Under the pieces are notes generated by a model, which saw nothing but the letters and a program-made list of their open reading frames with translations, searched no databases and was not told where the DNA came from. 64,000 bases of DNA from an uncultured Clostridia bacterium (GTDB taxonomy: Bacteria; Bacillota; Clostridia; TANB77; CAG-508): positions 10,343 to 74,342 of the forward strand of contig CARFUA010000007.1 of the NCBI GenBank assembly GCA_948976265.1. The letters are read 5' to 3'. Made by a program: the position numbers and the translations under genes. Positions 1 through 9,008 of the stretch are shown piece by piece. The number at the start of each line of letters is the position of its first letter. Positions within the stretch are counted from its first letter, which is position 1.

Positions 1-578
1 GTGTTGGCGGTGGTTCGATTTGTATCACACGTGAAACCAAAGGAATTGGGCGTGGACAAGCAAGTTCGATTATGGATGTTGTTGAAGCAAGAGACGAATA
101 TTTTGAAAGAACTGGTGTGTATATTCCGATTTGTTCAGATGGTGGAATTGTACATGATTATCATATTACGTTGTCTTTGGCAATGGGAGCGGACTTTGTT
201 ATGATGGGACGTTATTTTGCTAGGTTTGATGAAAGTCCATCTAGAAAAGTAAAACGTAACGGAAGTTTTGTCAAAGAATATTGGGGCGAAGGTTCTAACC
301 GTGCCAGAAACTGGGAAAGATATTTAGAAGACCCAACCAAGAAAAAATTAGCTTTTGAAGAAGGTGTCGATTCCTACATACCTTATGCGGGACCATTAAA
401 AGACAATTTAGCTGTAACTGTCAGCAAAATCAAATCCACTATGTGCAATTGTGGAGCCATTACAATTCCAGAGTTACACGAAAAAGCAAGATTGACCCTT
501 GTTTCTAGTGTCAGCATCCGCGAAGGTGGAGCCCATGATGTTATTTTGAAAGATGTTGATAATGGGGATAATAATTAG
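1..578 (+). CDS. guaB: IMP dehydrogenase, C-terminal part
   Basis: The window opens inside this gene; the frame is open from base 3 to the TAG at 576-578, about 191 codons. It encodes the catalytic half of IMP dehydrogenase, which oxidises IMP to XMP with NAD+, the committed step to GMP. The motif GGGSICITRE right at the left edge carries the catalytic cysteine of the family (usually GPGSIC[TI]TR). It continues with a GIGRGQA flap region seen in a clostridial subgroup, and SDGG, MGxDFVMMGRYFA segments that bind the nucleotide phosphate. The next gene, guaA, starts 21 bases later and uses the XMP product, so the two are very likely one operon. The N-terminal barrel half and any CBS domain lie outside the window. 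Confidence 0.95.
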   Translation, partial: VGGGSICITRETKGIGRGQASSIMDVVEARDEYFERTGVYIPICSDGGIVHDYHITLSLAMGADFVMMGRYFARFDESPSRKVKRNGSFVKEYWGEGSNRARNWERYLEDPTKKKLAFEEGVDSYIPYAGPLKDNLAVTVSKIKSTMCNCGAITIPELHEKARLTLVSSVSIREGGAHDVILKDVDNGDNN

Positions 579-599
579 AATAAATAAAAGGAGAAAACC

Positions 600-2135
600 A
601 TGAACCAAGAAAAAATTTTAATTTTAGATTTCGGCGGACAATACAATCAATTAATTGCAAGACGTGTCAGAGAATCCAATGTGTATTCAGAGATTGTACC
701 ATACCATATTTCGATTGAAAAAATCAAAGAAAAGGCGCCAAAAGGCATTATTTTTACTGGTGGACCAGCTAGTGTATATAGCGAAAATGCACCACATGTA
801 GACGATAAAATATTTGAATTAGGCATTCCTATTTTAGGAATTTGCTATGGAATGCAACTTATGACTCACGTTTTTGGCGGAAAAGTAGAAAGAGCCGAAA
901 AACGAGAATATGGAGTCATGACTGTTACAATAAACAATTCATCAAAATTATTTGAGCATTTTGGAGAAACTAACAACTTTTTAATGACCCATACTGACTT
1001 TGTAGCACAGTTACCAGAAGGATTTGAAAACATTGGTTCAACAGAAACTTGTCCCAATGCTGCAATGCAAAATGTAACCAAAAACTTATATGGAATTCAA
1101 TTTCACCCAGAAGTTAATCATTCGGAAAATGGCATACAAGTTATTAAAAATTTTGTTTACAATATTTGTGGGTGTCAAGGCGATTGGAAAATGGATTCTT
1201 TTGCTCAAGAGACAATTCAAAACATTAAAGCAAAAGTTGGGGACGGAAAGGTGCTTTGTGCTTTATCTGGTGGCGTGGATTCTTCCGTTGCTGCTGCTTT
1301 AGTTAATAAAGCCATTGGAAAAAATTTAACTTGTATTTTTGTGGATCATGGTTTGCTTCGTAAAAAGGAAGCAGAAGAAGTCGAAGAAATTTTTACAAAA
1401 GATTTTGATGTAAACTTTATTAAAGTTGACGCTAAAGAACGTTTTTTGAGCAAATTGACTGGTGTGACAGAACCAGAAAAAAAGAGAAAAATCATTGGCG
1501 AAGAATTTATTCGTGTTTTTGAAGATGAAGCGAAAAAGATTGGAACAGTGGATTATTTAGTGCAAGGTACGATTTATCCAGATGTGATTGAAAGCGGAAT
1601 TGGAAATAGTAGTACCATAAAAAGTCATCATAATGTTGGTGGACTTCCAGATTTTGTGGACTTTAAAGAAATTATTGAACCGCTTCGTGATTTGTTTAAA
1701 GATGAAGTACGTAAAGTTGGTTTGGAATTAGGGTTGCCAGAATTTTTAGTATATCGTCAACCTTTCCCTGGACCAGGATTGGCGATTCGTGTGATTGGTG
1801 ATATTACAGAGGATAAATTAGCTATTTTAAAAGATGCGGATTTTATTTTCCGTGAAGAGATTGCAAAAGCTGGATTGGATAGAGGTATTAATCAATATTT
1901 TGCTGTGCTGACTAATTTGAAAAGTGTTGGTGTTATGGGCGATGAGAGGACGTATGATTATACTGTAGCACTTCGTGCGGTTTCGACAATTGATTTTATG
2001 ACAGCTGAATGGAGTAAGATTCCGTTTGAGGTTTTGGAGAAGGTTTCGAATCGTATTGTGAATGAAGTGGAACATGTGAATCGTGTGGTGTATGATATTA
2101 CAGGAAAACCGCCGGCTACGATTGAGTGGGAGTAG
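600..2135 (+). CDS. guaA: GMP synthase (glutamine-hydrolysing)
   Basis: Complete 511-residue GMP synthase, which aminates XMP to GMP with glutamine and ATP. Residues 1-190 form the class I glutamine amidotransferase: nucleophile Cys82 in GICYGMQ, and the His169/Glu171 pair in FHPEV. The ATP-pyrophosphatase domain begins with the P-loop LSGGVDSS (about 222-229), followed by the C-terminal dimerisation domain with RQPFPGPGLAIR and the terminal KPPATIEWE, which is typical of the family end. Length is normal (family about 510-525). The start ATG at 600 follows AAAGGAG with good spacing. It is cotranscribed with guaB. A GC-rich hairpin element follows the stop. Confidence 0.98.
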   Translation: MNQEKILILDFGGQYNQLIARRVRESNVYSEIVPYHISIEKIKEKAPKGIIFTGGPASVYSENAPHVDDKIFELGIPILGICYGMQLMTHVFGGKVERAEKREYGVMTVTINNSSKLFEHFGETNNFLMTHTDFVAQLPEGFENIGSTETCPNAAMQNVTKNLYGIQFHPEVNHSENGIQVIKNFVYNICGCQGDWKMDSFAQETIQNIKAKVGDGKVLCALSGGVDSSVAAALVNKAIGKNLTCIFVDHGLLRKKEAEEVEEIFTKDFDVNFIKVDAKERFLSKLTGVTEPEKKRKIIGEEFIRVFEDEAKKIGTVDYLVQGTIYPDVIESGIGNSSTIKSHHNVGGLPDFVDFKEIIEPLRDLFKDEVRKVGLELGLPEFLVYRQPFPGPGLAIRVIGDITEDKLAILKDADFIFREEIAKAGLDRGINQYFAVLTNLKSVGVMGDERTYDYTVALRAVSTIDFMTAEWSKIPFEVLEKVSNRIVNEVEHVNRVVYDITGKPPATIEWE

Positions 2136-2145
2136 GGCGTTGCCA

Positions 2146-2275
2146 CTGGGGCTTTAAGGGGCTCCTGCCCCTTAAAAATCCCCGCAAGGGCGCTGCCCCT
2201 TGACCCCGCTCTTCGGTCAGAGGGACAGGGGTTGCCAGATTGGGTGATTTGCTACTGGTTTGTTGCCGCGCGTTA
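2146..2275. repeat. GC-rich intergenic hairpin element
   Basis: The spacer between guaA and the pepF-like gene is far richer in G+C than its surroundings. It contains a perfect 9-bp stem (TTAAGGGGC 2154-2162, loop TCCT, GCCCCTTAA 2167-2175) and further runs of GGGG and CCCC around CGCTGCCCC and GACCCCG. There is no coding frame and no U-run after the stem, so it is not a standard terminator. It looks like a dispersed REP-type palindromic element. A second GC-rich hairpin of similar character lies at 21451-21469. Confidence 0.55.
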
Positions 2276-2375
2276 ATCACGCGAGGAAGTTGGATGACTT
2301 TTTTTGGAGATAATGGTGGGTTATCTCCATTTTTGGTAATTGTGATAAGATTTTAGAGAGGAAGAGGTGTGTAGG

Positions 2376-4137
2376 ATGGAATGGAATTTGAAGGATATTT
2401 TTGAGAGTGAAGAAGCGTTTAAGGATTGTAAGAATGCGTTGGATGATGTTTTGGTGGAAATTGAGAAGTATCAGGGGAAATTGGGTGAGAGTTCGGAGAT
2501 GCTTTGTGCTTGTTATGGGATGTATGAAAAAGCGTTGGAGTTTTGTGGGAAAATTTATGCTTATGGGATGTTGAAGTATCATTTGGATATGGCGAATCAG
2601 GACTCAATTAGGCTGTTTAAAGAGGTAGAAAGTTTGGAGGCTAGGTTTAGTCAAGTGGTTTCTTTTATGGTGCCGGAAATTACAGAGATGGATGAAAAAG
2701 TTTTGAGAAAGTTTATGGCTGAAAATTCAAATTTAAGTCGATATAAAAGAATGATAGAAAAGATTTTGGAGAAAAAGAAACATGTTTTAGGTAAGGCGGA
2801 AGAAGGTTTTTTAAGCCAATTTAGTGAAGTGTTTGCTAATTCGGAGAATACGTTTGATATTTTAACTAATACAGAATTTAAGTTTGGAGAAATTCTAGAT
2901 GAAAATGGAAATAAAATTGAGATGACAGATGGAACGTATACAAAGTTTTTGCATAGTAAAAAAGAAGAAATAAGGCGTCAGGCATTTGATTTGATGTATG
3001 ACCAGTATAGTCAATTTAAGAATACGATAACAGAATTGTATTTGGCAAGAGTGAAGCAATATACGATTATGAGCAAACTTAGAAAAATATCAGTCTTCTT
3101 TGGAAAATGCAGTTTTACATGACGATGCTAGTATTTTGGTTTATGAAAAATTAATTGAAAGTGTTCATAAAAATTTGGCAATAAATCATGCTTTTATGAA
3201 GTTGAAAAAGAAAATGTTACAAACAGAGAAAATGCATCTTTATGATATTTATCAAAATCCAATCGAAGAAAAAGAAGAAAAAGTTTCTTTTGAATTTGCG
3301 AAAAAAGAAGTATTGACAGCCTTAAAAATTTTAGGTGAGGAATATACCAATAAATTAGAAGAGGCATTCGAAAATCATTGGCTAGATGTTTATGAAAAGC
3401 CAAATAAACGTGGCGGTGCTTATAGTATGGGAATTTATGGAAATCATCCGTTTGTGCTCTTGAATTTTGTAGAAACGAAACGCGATATTTCTACAATTGC
3501 TCATGAATTAGGACATAGTATGCATTCGTATTATTCGAATCAATCACAAAATATTCTAGACAGTAATTACACGATTATGGTAGCTGAAGTAGCTTCTACG
3601 GTAAATGAAATTTTATTGGCAAGTTATCAAATTGAGGAAGAAAAGGATAAACGTAAAAAGGCAGAATTGATTTATGAACTTTTGGAAATGATTCGTTCTA
3701 CTTTATTTCGTCAAGCGATGTTTGCAGAATTTGAAAAGATGGTTCATGAAAAAGTTGAGAAAAATGAAATGCTATCAAGTCAAGATTTGTGCGAAATTTA
3801 TTATGATTTGAACCAAATGTATTTTGGTTCCGAAGTTGTGATTGATGACAAAATCAAATATGAATGGATGCGAATACCGCATTTTTATAGTTGTTTTTAT
3901 GTATACAAATATGCCACAGGTATTTCATCAGCTATAGCAATTGCTAGCAAAATTTTAAATCACGAACCGGGTTTTACTGAAAAATATATTGAAATGTTGA
4001 AACAAGGCTGTTCGAAAAAATCCATTGACCTTTTGAAAATGGTGGATGTTGATTTGGAAAGTAGCAAACCTTATGAAGAGGCGATTCAATTTTATCAAGA
4101 TAAAATAAGGGAATTGGAAAGTTTGATTTTAGAATAG
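2376..4137 (+). pseudogene. pepF: Oligoendopeptidase F, frame-disrupted
   Basis: An M3-family zinc oligopeptidase (PepF/M3B), normally about 590-600 residues, that cuts short peptides in the cytoplasm. The reading frame is split: the first part runs from ATG 2376 (ribosome site at 2357-2366) to a stop at 3122, and the rest continues one frame over to 4137. Reading four instead of five A in the run 3083-3087 joins ...SKLRKYQSSLEN... as expected for the family. The catalytic half is intact: HELGH at 3502-3516 with downstream Glu in EVASTVNE supplies the zinc ligands. The homopolymer makes a sequencing error or a recent slip mutation equally likely. Apart from this one base nothing looks degraded. 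This site does not follow the CGG pattern seen in other broken genes here. Confidence 0.85.
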
Positions 4138-4151
4138 TTTGTAGAAAATTG

Positions 4152-4180
4152 TTGCAAAATCATTACTTTTGTAGTATAAT
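4152..4180 (+). promoter_or_regulatory. SigA-type promoter of cmk-murD
   Basis: TTGCAA (4152-4157) and TATAAT (4175-4180) are separated by 17 bases and lie just upstream of the cytidylate-kinase-like gene. Confidence 0.75.
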
Positions 4181-4208
4181 ATAAAAAGTATTATTATTGG
4201 AGAAGAAT

Positions 4209-4901
4209 ATGTCAAATATTGTAATTGGAATTGAAGGTTTGGTGGGAAGTGGTAAAACGAGTATTTGTCGAGAATTGTTGAACAAGATTCCTAATTCCGT
4301 GTTGGTAAATGCTGGAAATTTATATCGTGCAATTGTCTATAAAATGCTAAAAAATGGGAATACTATAGCTAGCTTAAAAAAAACTGGTAAAAAACTAGAA
4401 ATTCGAGAAATGATAGAGAAGTTACAACTTGAAATAAAACTTGAGAATCGTGAAACGGTAGTTTATGCTAATGGCGAGAAAATTCCAGAAGAAGTTTTGC
4501 AATCAAAAGAAACTTCTTTGGCGGTTTCAGAAGTGAGTCGTACGGCAGAAAATCAGGCAGCTTTTTTGTTTGTGCATGATTTAATCGAAGATTTAAAAAA
4601 AGAGTATCATGTTATTTTTTCAGGAAGAGCAATTATGAAAATTTATCCTGCTTGTAATTATCATTTTTTTGTGATTGCAGATTTAGCGGAAAGAGTTCGT
4701 AGAAAATGTATGCAATATCACAATCAAGAAAAAGAAGAAGTTGTTCGAAATAATATTATGCAAAGAGATGCATTGCAGGAAAAAAGTGGATTCTATGAAT
4801 ACAGTCCGATTACTATGGAAATCGATGTAACCGATTGTAAAAGTGTGGAAGAATCCACGCATCGAGTTCTACAAAAGATTAAGATATTGGAAATTGTATA
4901 A
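4209..4901 (+). CDS. Cytidylate kinase family protein
   Basis: A 230-residue P-loop kinase resembling cytidylate kinase, which would phosphorylate CMP/dCMP. The Walker A motif GLVGSGKT is at residues 10-17, and the C-terminal QRDALQEKS...DVTDCKSVEE follows the RD...iDtt.lsieev pattern of Cmk. The overall similarity is weaker than for a standard Cmk, so a diverged paralogue is possible. The ATG at 4209 is chosen because GGAGAAG sits 4 bases upstream; an upstream TTG at 4197 would place the ribosome site inside the gene. It has its own promoter and is followed 20 bases later by murD, so the two form an operon. Confidence 0.75.
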   Translation: MSNIVIGIEGLVGSGKTSICRELLNKIPNSVLVNAGNLYRAIVYKMLKNGNTIASLKKTGKKLEIREMIEKLQLEIKLENRETVVYANGEKIPEEVLQSKETSLAVSEVSRTAENQAAFLFVHDLIEDLKKEYHVIFSGRAIMKIYPACNYHFFVIADLAERVRRKCMQYHNQEKEEVVRNNIMQRDALQEKSGFYEYSPITMEIDVTDCKSVEESTHRVLQKIKILEIV

Positions 4902-4921
4902 AGAAAAGGAGACGAAGTAGA

Positions 4922-6334
4922 ATGGAATATAGCAATGAAAAATTAATAGAATTTAATCAATATTTGTCAGGCAGAAAAGTGGCTGTAATTGGATTGGGCG
5001 TTAGTAATTTGCCGTTAATTGATTATTTGTATGAATTAAAGGCACATGTAACGGTGTTTGATAAAACTGATGTAAAAGATTTGAATCGAACCGTCATTCG
5101 AAAAATCACTAATTATGGAATGGGCATGTCTTTTGGTGAAAATTATTTAGAAGAATTAGTAGGATTTGATATTATTTTCCGTTCACCAAGCTGTTTACCG
5201 ACTACACCAGAGTTAATTGCAGAAGCTCAAAGAGGTGCTATTATTACAACAGAAATTGAAATGGTAATTGAATTATGTCCTGGAAAAGTCATCGGAATTA
5301 CTGGAAGTGACGGAAAAACAACCACCACAACTTTAATTTCTGAAATTTTAAAAGCCAAAGAATATAACGTTTTTTTGGGCGGAAATATTGGAACACCACT
5401 TTTTACAAAGATTTCAGAAATGACGCCAGAAGATATTGTGGTACTTGAAATGAGCAGTTTTCAATTAATGGATATGAAAATCAGTCCACACATTGCGGTA
5501 ATCACCAATATTACACCAAATCATTTGGATAAACATAGTGATATGGAAGAATATATCGAAGCCAAAAAAAATATTTTTAAATACCAAGATGAAACGGGTC
5601 TTTTGATACTAAATTATGATAATGAAATCACCAAAAGCTTCGAATCAGAGGCACCAGGAAGAGTGATGTTTTTTAGTAGTAAAAATAAAATTCCAAATGG
5701 CTATATTATTGATGATAACAAAATAAAATATTGTGAAAATGGATTAAGAAGTCATATTTTAGACACGAAAGAAATGAAAATTCGTGGTACACACAATTTC
5801 GAAAATGCAGCAGCAGCGATGATTGCTACCAAAGATTTTGTAGATACCAACACAGCTTGTGAAACGATTTTGAACTTTAAAGGAGTAGAACATCGTTTAG
5901 AGTTGGTGTTAGAAACAAAGGAGCGAATCAAATGGTATAATGATTCGGTTAGTTCTAGTCCAACGCGAACCATAGCTGGTTTAAATGCTTTTTCTTTGCG
6001 CAATATTATTTTAATTGCAGGTGGATACGACAAAAATCTAGATTACACACCACTTGCTAAACCAATCATTGAAAATTGCAAAGAATTGATTTTATTGGGC
6101 GCTACAAGTCAAAAAATAGAAAAAGCTGTAAAAGAAGAACTAAAAAATCAGAACAAGAAAATGAAAATTCACAAATGTATGGATTTAAGAGAAACAGTCG
6201 AAAAGGCAAAAGAAATTGCGGTGCAAGGAGATATTGTGTTATTTTCACCAGCAAGTGCTAGTTTTGATATGTTTAAAAATTTTGCAGAACGTGGAAAATT
6301 GTTTAAGAAATATGTAAAAGAAATTGCTAAATAA
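4922..6334 (+). CDS. murD: UDP-MurNAc-L-alanine:D-glutamate ligase
   Basis: A 470-residue Mur ligase that adds D-glutamate to UDP-N-acetylmuramoyl-L-alanine in the cytoplasm, a step of peptidoglycan precursor synthesis. The N-terminal Rossmann-like UDP-binding domain opens with VAVIGLGVSNLP (about residues 20-31). The central ATP site is GITGSDGKTTTT (about 125-136), followed by NITPNHLDKH, and the C-terminal domain contains the family segment GVEHRLELV...NDSVSSSPTRT. Length is in the normal range (about 450). AAAGGAGA lies 9 bases before the ATG. It is downstream of the cmk-like gene, away from the usual dcw cluster. A bidirectional terminator follows. Confidence 0.93.
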   Translation: MEYSNEKLIEFNQYLSGRKVAVIGLGVSNLPLIDYLYELKAHVTVFDKTDVKDLNRTVIRKITNYGMGMSFGENYLEELVGFDIIFRSPSCLPTTPELIAEAQRGAIITTEIEMVIELCPGKVIGITGSDGKTTTTTLISEILKAKEYNVFLGGNIGTPLFTKISEMTPEDIVVLEMSSFQLMDMKISPHIAVITNITPNHLDKHSDMEEYIEAKKNIFKYQDETGLLILNYDNEITKSFESEAPGRVMFFSSKNKIPNGYIIDDNKIKYCENGLRSHILDTKEMKIRGTHNFENAAAAMIATKDFVDTNTACETILNFKGVEHRLELVLETKERIKWYNDSVSSSPTRTIAGLNAFSLRNIILIAGGYDKNLDYTPLAKPIIENCKELILLGATSQKIEKAVKEELKNQNKKMKIHKCMDLRETVEKAKEIAVQGDIVLFSPASASFDMFKNFAERGKLFKKYVKEIAK

Positions 6335-6338
6335 AAAA

Positions 6339-6379
6339 GAAAGAAGCACATATGGTCAGAATATGTGCTTTCTATTTTT
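6339..6379. terminator. Terminator between murD and 6356-6703
   Basis: GCACATAT / ATATGTGC stem extended by flanking AGAA/TTCT, followed by CTATTTTTT on the + strand. It overlaps the 3' end of the convergent gene. Confidence 0.7.
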
Positions 6380-6703
6380 TATTTCGATTTTTTCTTGAAT
6401 TGCTTCTTTTTTAATTCTTTTCGCAAGCATCCTACGGTTTTTCTCTTTTGGAGCTTCCTTATATAACTTCATACAAAGATAAAAACCGAAGTGAGCAAAC
6501 AGGTGCTCCAAATCTGTTATACTTACATGGTGAAAAAGTAACTTTTTCCCTTGATAAATATTGAAAACAGTTTCTTTTTCTTGATTGTTTCTGACTACCT
6601 CATCTTTTGTAAAATGAATTCCTAAAAAATCTTTGATTTCCTCTTCAGAAATCTTCTTTGCTAATTCCTGAATCCAAGAAATCCGATCGCTATGTCTACC
6701 CAT
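6356..6703 (-). CDS. Hypothetical basic protein, 115 aa
   Basis: I do not recognise a family. The 115-residue product begins MGRHSDRISW and is rich in Lys and Glu, with a basic C-terminal third (KEKNRRMLAKRIKKEA). The start at 6703 is chosen because AGGAGGAAAGG lies just upstream. It contains no signal peptide or membrane segment. A strong promoter (6815-6843) drives it after a leader of about 100 nt with two hairpins, so its expression may be controlled at the RNA level. It is convergent with murD and shares its terminator. Confidence 0.6.
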   Translation of the reverse strand: MGRHSDRISWIQELAKKISEEEIKDFLGIHFTKDEVVRNNQEKETVFNIYQGKKLLFHHVSITDLEHLFAHFGFYLCMKLYKEAPKEKNRRMLAKRIKKEAIQEKIEIKNRKHIF

Positions 6704-6728
6704 TTTTCCTTTCCTCCTACAAATCAAC

Positions 6729-6785
6729 ACTTGTGACTGACCACCACAAGTAACAAAGGTTTCTGTAGAAGAATTGTTCTTCTAC
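6729..6785 (-). promoter_or_regulatory. Structured 5' leader, two hairpins
   Basis: The leader of the 6356-6703 transcript contains a 9-bp perfect hairpin (GTAGAAGAA/TTCTTCTAC, 6765-6785) and a second one (ACTTGTG/CACAAGT, 6729-6751) close to the ribosome site. No known riboswitch class is recognised. Confidence 0.4.
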
Positions 6786-6814
6786 TATGTGCAGTATTAT
6801 TACAACGCTAATAT

Positions 6815-6843
6815 ATTATATAGCAATTTTAAGAAAATGTCAA
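6815..6843 (-). promoter_or_regulatory. SigA-type promoter
   Basis: On the minus strand TTGACA (6838-6843) and TATAAT (6815-6820) are 17 bases apart, driving the gene at 6356-6703. Confidence 0.75.
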
Positions 6844-6872
6844 TTCTAAGCTGACATATTTTTTTATTGCTA

Positions 6873-6901
6873 TTGACAATTATGAATTCATGTATTATAA
6901 T
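6873..6901 (+). promoter_or_regulatory. Promoter of thrS T-box leader
   Basis: TTGACA (6873-6878) and TATAAT (6896-6901) with 17-base spacing, just before the T-box leader. Confidence 0.8.
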
Positions 6902-6911
6902 CAAACTATAA

Positions 6912-7139
6912 ACGATGAAAAGGAAAAGTAGGATAAAGGTTATTAACAGAGAGGATTAGTCATCGGCTGAAAGCTAATCTTAAAAAACGTATCTCGAAAA
7001 ACTACCTTGGAGTTTCTATTCGAAAGAGTAGCGTGTGAGCCACGATAAAGGCTTGAAATTGAGTTAAAATTAGGATGGAACCGTGTATTTTAGCACTCCT
7101 ATAGACAATTTGTCTATAAGAGTGTTTTGTTTTTTTATA
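6912..7139 (+). ncRNA. T-box riboswitch controlling thrS
   Basis: A classic T-box leader. The T-box sequence AGGATGGAACCGTG (7072-7085) would pair with the uncharged tRNA acceptor end to form the antiterminator. The competing terminator is a 14-bp-class stem CACTCCTATAGACA (7094-7107) with TGTCTATAAGAGTG (7111-7124) followed by a T-rich run (7125-7136). An AGTA near 6927 and a GAA near 6996 resemble the stem I specifier loop, with ACT at 7001-7003 as a plausible threonine specifier; the specifier assignment is inference. Uncharged tRNA-Thr should raise thrS expression. Confidence 0.9.
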
Positions 7140-7172
7140 GACAGATACAAAATAAAAAAGGAGGAAAGAATT

Positions 7173-8933
7173 ATGTTTAAAATCAAATTAGGTGGCGGAA
7201 AGACAACTGATGTGGAGCAAAGTATGTATTGGCATACCACTTCTCATATTTTAGCACAAGCTGTAAAACGCTTATTTCCAAAAGCAAAGTTAGCCATTGG
7301 TCCAGCGATTGAAAATGGATTTTATTATGATTTCGATGTCGAAAAACCGTTTTCAGAAGAGGATTTGGCAAAATTAGAAGAGGAAATGAAAAAAATTATC
7401 AAAGAAAATTGTGATCTTGAAAGATTTGAACTTCCAAGAGAAGAAGCAATCAAGCTAATGAAAGAGAGAAAAGAACCTTACAAAGTAGAATTAATTGAAG
7501 ATTTATCAGATGGAGAAGTGATTTCTTTTTATAAACAGGGCGATTTCACAGACCTTTGTAGAGGTCCACATTTGCCATCGACTGGATGCGTGAAAGCAAT
7601 AAAATTATTATCGTCTTCTGGAGCATATTGGAGAGGTGATGAGCATAATAAAATGCTACAAAGAATTTATGGAATCTCGTTTCCAAAGGCAAGTGAGTTG
7701 GAAGAATATTTGAATATGATAGAAGAAGCTAAGAAACGAGATCATAGAAAATTAGGAAAAGAATTGGATTTATTTTTCTTTGATGAAACAGCACCAGGAA
7801 TGGCTTATTGGATGCCAAAAGGCTTTAAAATGATGAATATATTAATTGATTTTTGGAGAAAAGAACATGAAAAACGAGGATATTTAGAATTTTCTGGACC
7901 ACAATTAAACAATAGCGATTTATGGAAAACTTCAGGTCATTGGGAGCACTATAAAGAAGATATGTTTGTTTTAACTGATTCAGATGGAAAAGAGCAAGCA
8001 TTAAAACCAATGAATTGTCCCAATGCAATCAAAATATTTGCTTCAAAATTAAGGAGTTATAAGGATTTACCTTTGCGTTTTAATGATATTGATGTTATTC
8101 ATAGAAATGAAAAATCAGGACAATTAAATGGTTTGTTCAGAGTGAGAATGTTCCGACAAGATGATGCTCATAATTTCATTACAGAAGAGCAAATTGGTAA
8201 TGAAATAAAAGATATTATTGAAATTGCAAAACAGTTATATGGCGTTTTTGGATTAGATTTCAAAATTACTTTGTCAACAAGACCAGATGATTTTATGGGG
8301 GAATTAGAAGTTTGGAATCAAGCAGAAAGTGATTTAAGAACTGTTTTGGATGAAATATGTGGAGTTGGAGAATATGATGTTAATGAAGGAGATGGCGCTT
8401 TTTATGGACCAAAGATTGATATTCAAATGAAAGACTGTTTAGGAAGAAAATGGCAAATGGGAACTATTCAATTAGATTTTCAATTACCACAAAGATTCAA
8501 TCTTCATTATATTGATTCAAATGGAGATAAAAAAGTCCCTGTACTTGTTCACAGAGCAATATTTGGTTCATTTGACCGTTTCATTGGAATTATTACTGAA
8601 CATTTTGCAGGAGCTTTTCCAACTTGGCTTGCGCCAGTTCAAGTAAAAGTGATGCCAATTTCAGATAACCAATTAAATTACGCTAAAGAAGTTGTAGGAA
8701 AATTGAAAGCAGAAGGAATTCGAGTAGAATTAGATGACAGGCAAGAAAAAATTGGTTACAAAATTCGTGAAGCACAACTCCAAAAAATTCCGTATATGTT
8801 AATTCTAGGGGAAAAAGAAGTAGAAGCTGAAAGTCTAGGCGTTCGTTCTAGAAAAGAAGGCGATATGGGCGCAATGAAAATGACAGAATTTATCGAAAAA
8901 ATAAAAGATGAAATTGAAAATTATATAAGATAA
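7173..8933 (+). CDS. thrS: Threonyl-tRNA synthetase
   Basis: Charges tRNA-Thr. The 586-residue protein starts at ATG 7173 after AAAGGAGG; the frame extends upstream to 7083 but that region is the T-box terminator. The N-terminal editing domain has HTTSH (about residues 21-25) and CRGPH; the class II core has the zinc Cys in PMNCPN, motif 2 RNEKSGQLNGLFRVR and motif 3 HRAIFGSFDRFIG, then the anticodon-binding domain. The usual N-terminal TGS domain (about 60 residues) is missing, which explains the short length (family about 640) and also occurs in other Clostridia. It is regulated by the preceding T-box. Confidence 0.96.
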   Translation: MFKIKLGGGKTTDVEQSMYWHTTSHILAQAVKRLFPKAKLAIGPAIENGFYYDFDVEKPFSEEDLAKLEEEMKKIIKENCDLERFELPREEAIKLMKERKEPYKVELIEDLSDGEVISFYKQGDFTDLCRGPHLPSTGCVKAIKLLSSSGAYWRGDEHNKMLQRIYGISFPKASELEEYLNMIEEAKKRDHRKLGKELDLFFFDETAPGMAYWMPKGFKMMNILIDFWRKEHEKRGYLEFSGPQLNNSDLWKTSGHWEHYKEDMFVLTDSDGKEQALKPMNCPNAIKIFASKLRSYKDLPLRFNDIDVIHRNEKSGQLNGLFRVRMFRQDDAHNFITEEQIGNEIKDIIEIAKQLYGVFGLDFKITLSTRPDDFMGELEVWNQAESDLRTVLDEICGVGEYDVNEGDGAFYGPKIDIQMKDCLGRKWQMGTIQLDFQLPQRFNLHYIDSNGDKKVPVLVHRAIFGSFDRFIGIITEHFAGAFPTWLAPVQVKVMPISDNQLNYAKEVVGKLKAEGIRVELDDRQEKIGYKIREAQLQKIPYMLILGEKEVEAESLGVRSRKEGDMGAMKMTEFIEKIKDEIENYIR

Positions 8934-8953
8934 TAGTTTTAAATTTTAAGCAT

Positions 8954-9008
8954 ACTCCTTAAAATAGAACATACCATTAAAGTATGGAATCATTTTAAGG
9001 AGTTTTTT
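8954..9008 (+). terminator. thrS terminator overlapping next RBS
   Basis: ACTCCTTAAAAT (8954-8965) pairs with ATTTTAAGGAGT (8992-9003) around an inner CATAC/GTATG hairpin, followed by TTTTT. The 3' arm contains the AAGGAG used by the next gene (ATG 9009), so the same hairpin would hide that ribosome site. Confidence 0.75.

Noticed and set aside
7083..7172. N-terminal extension of thrS to an upstream start
   Set aside because: That stretch is the T-box terminator stem; the ribosome site lies just before 7173.
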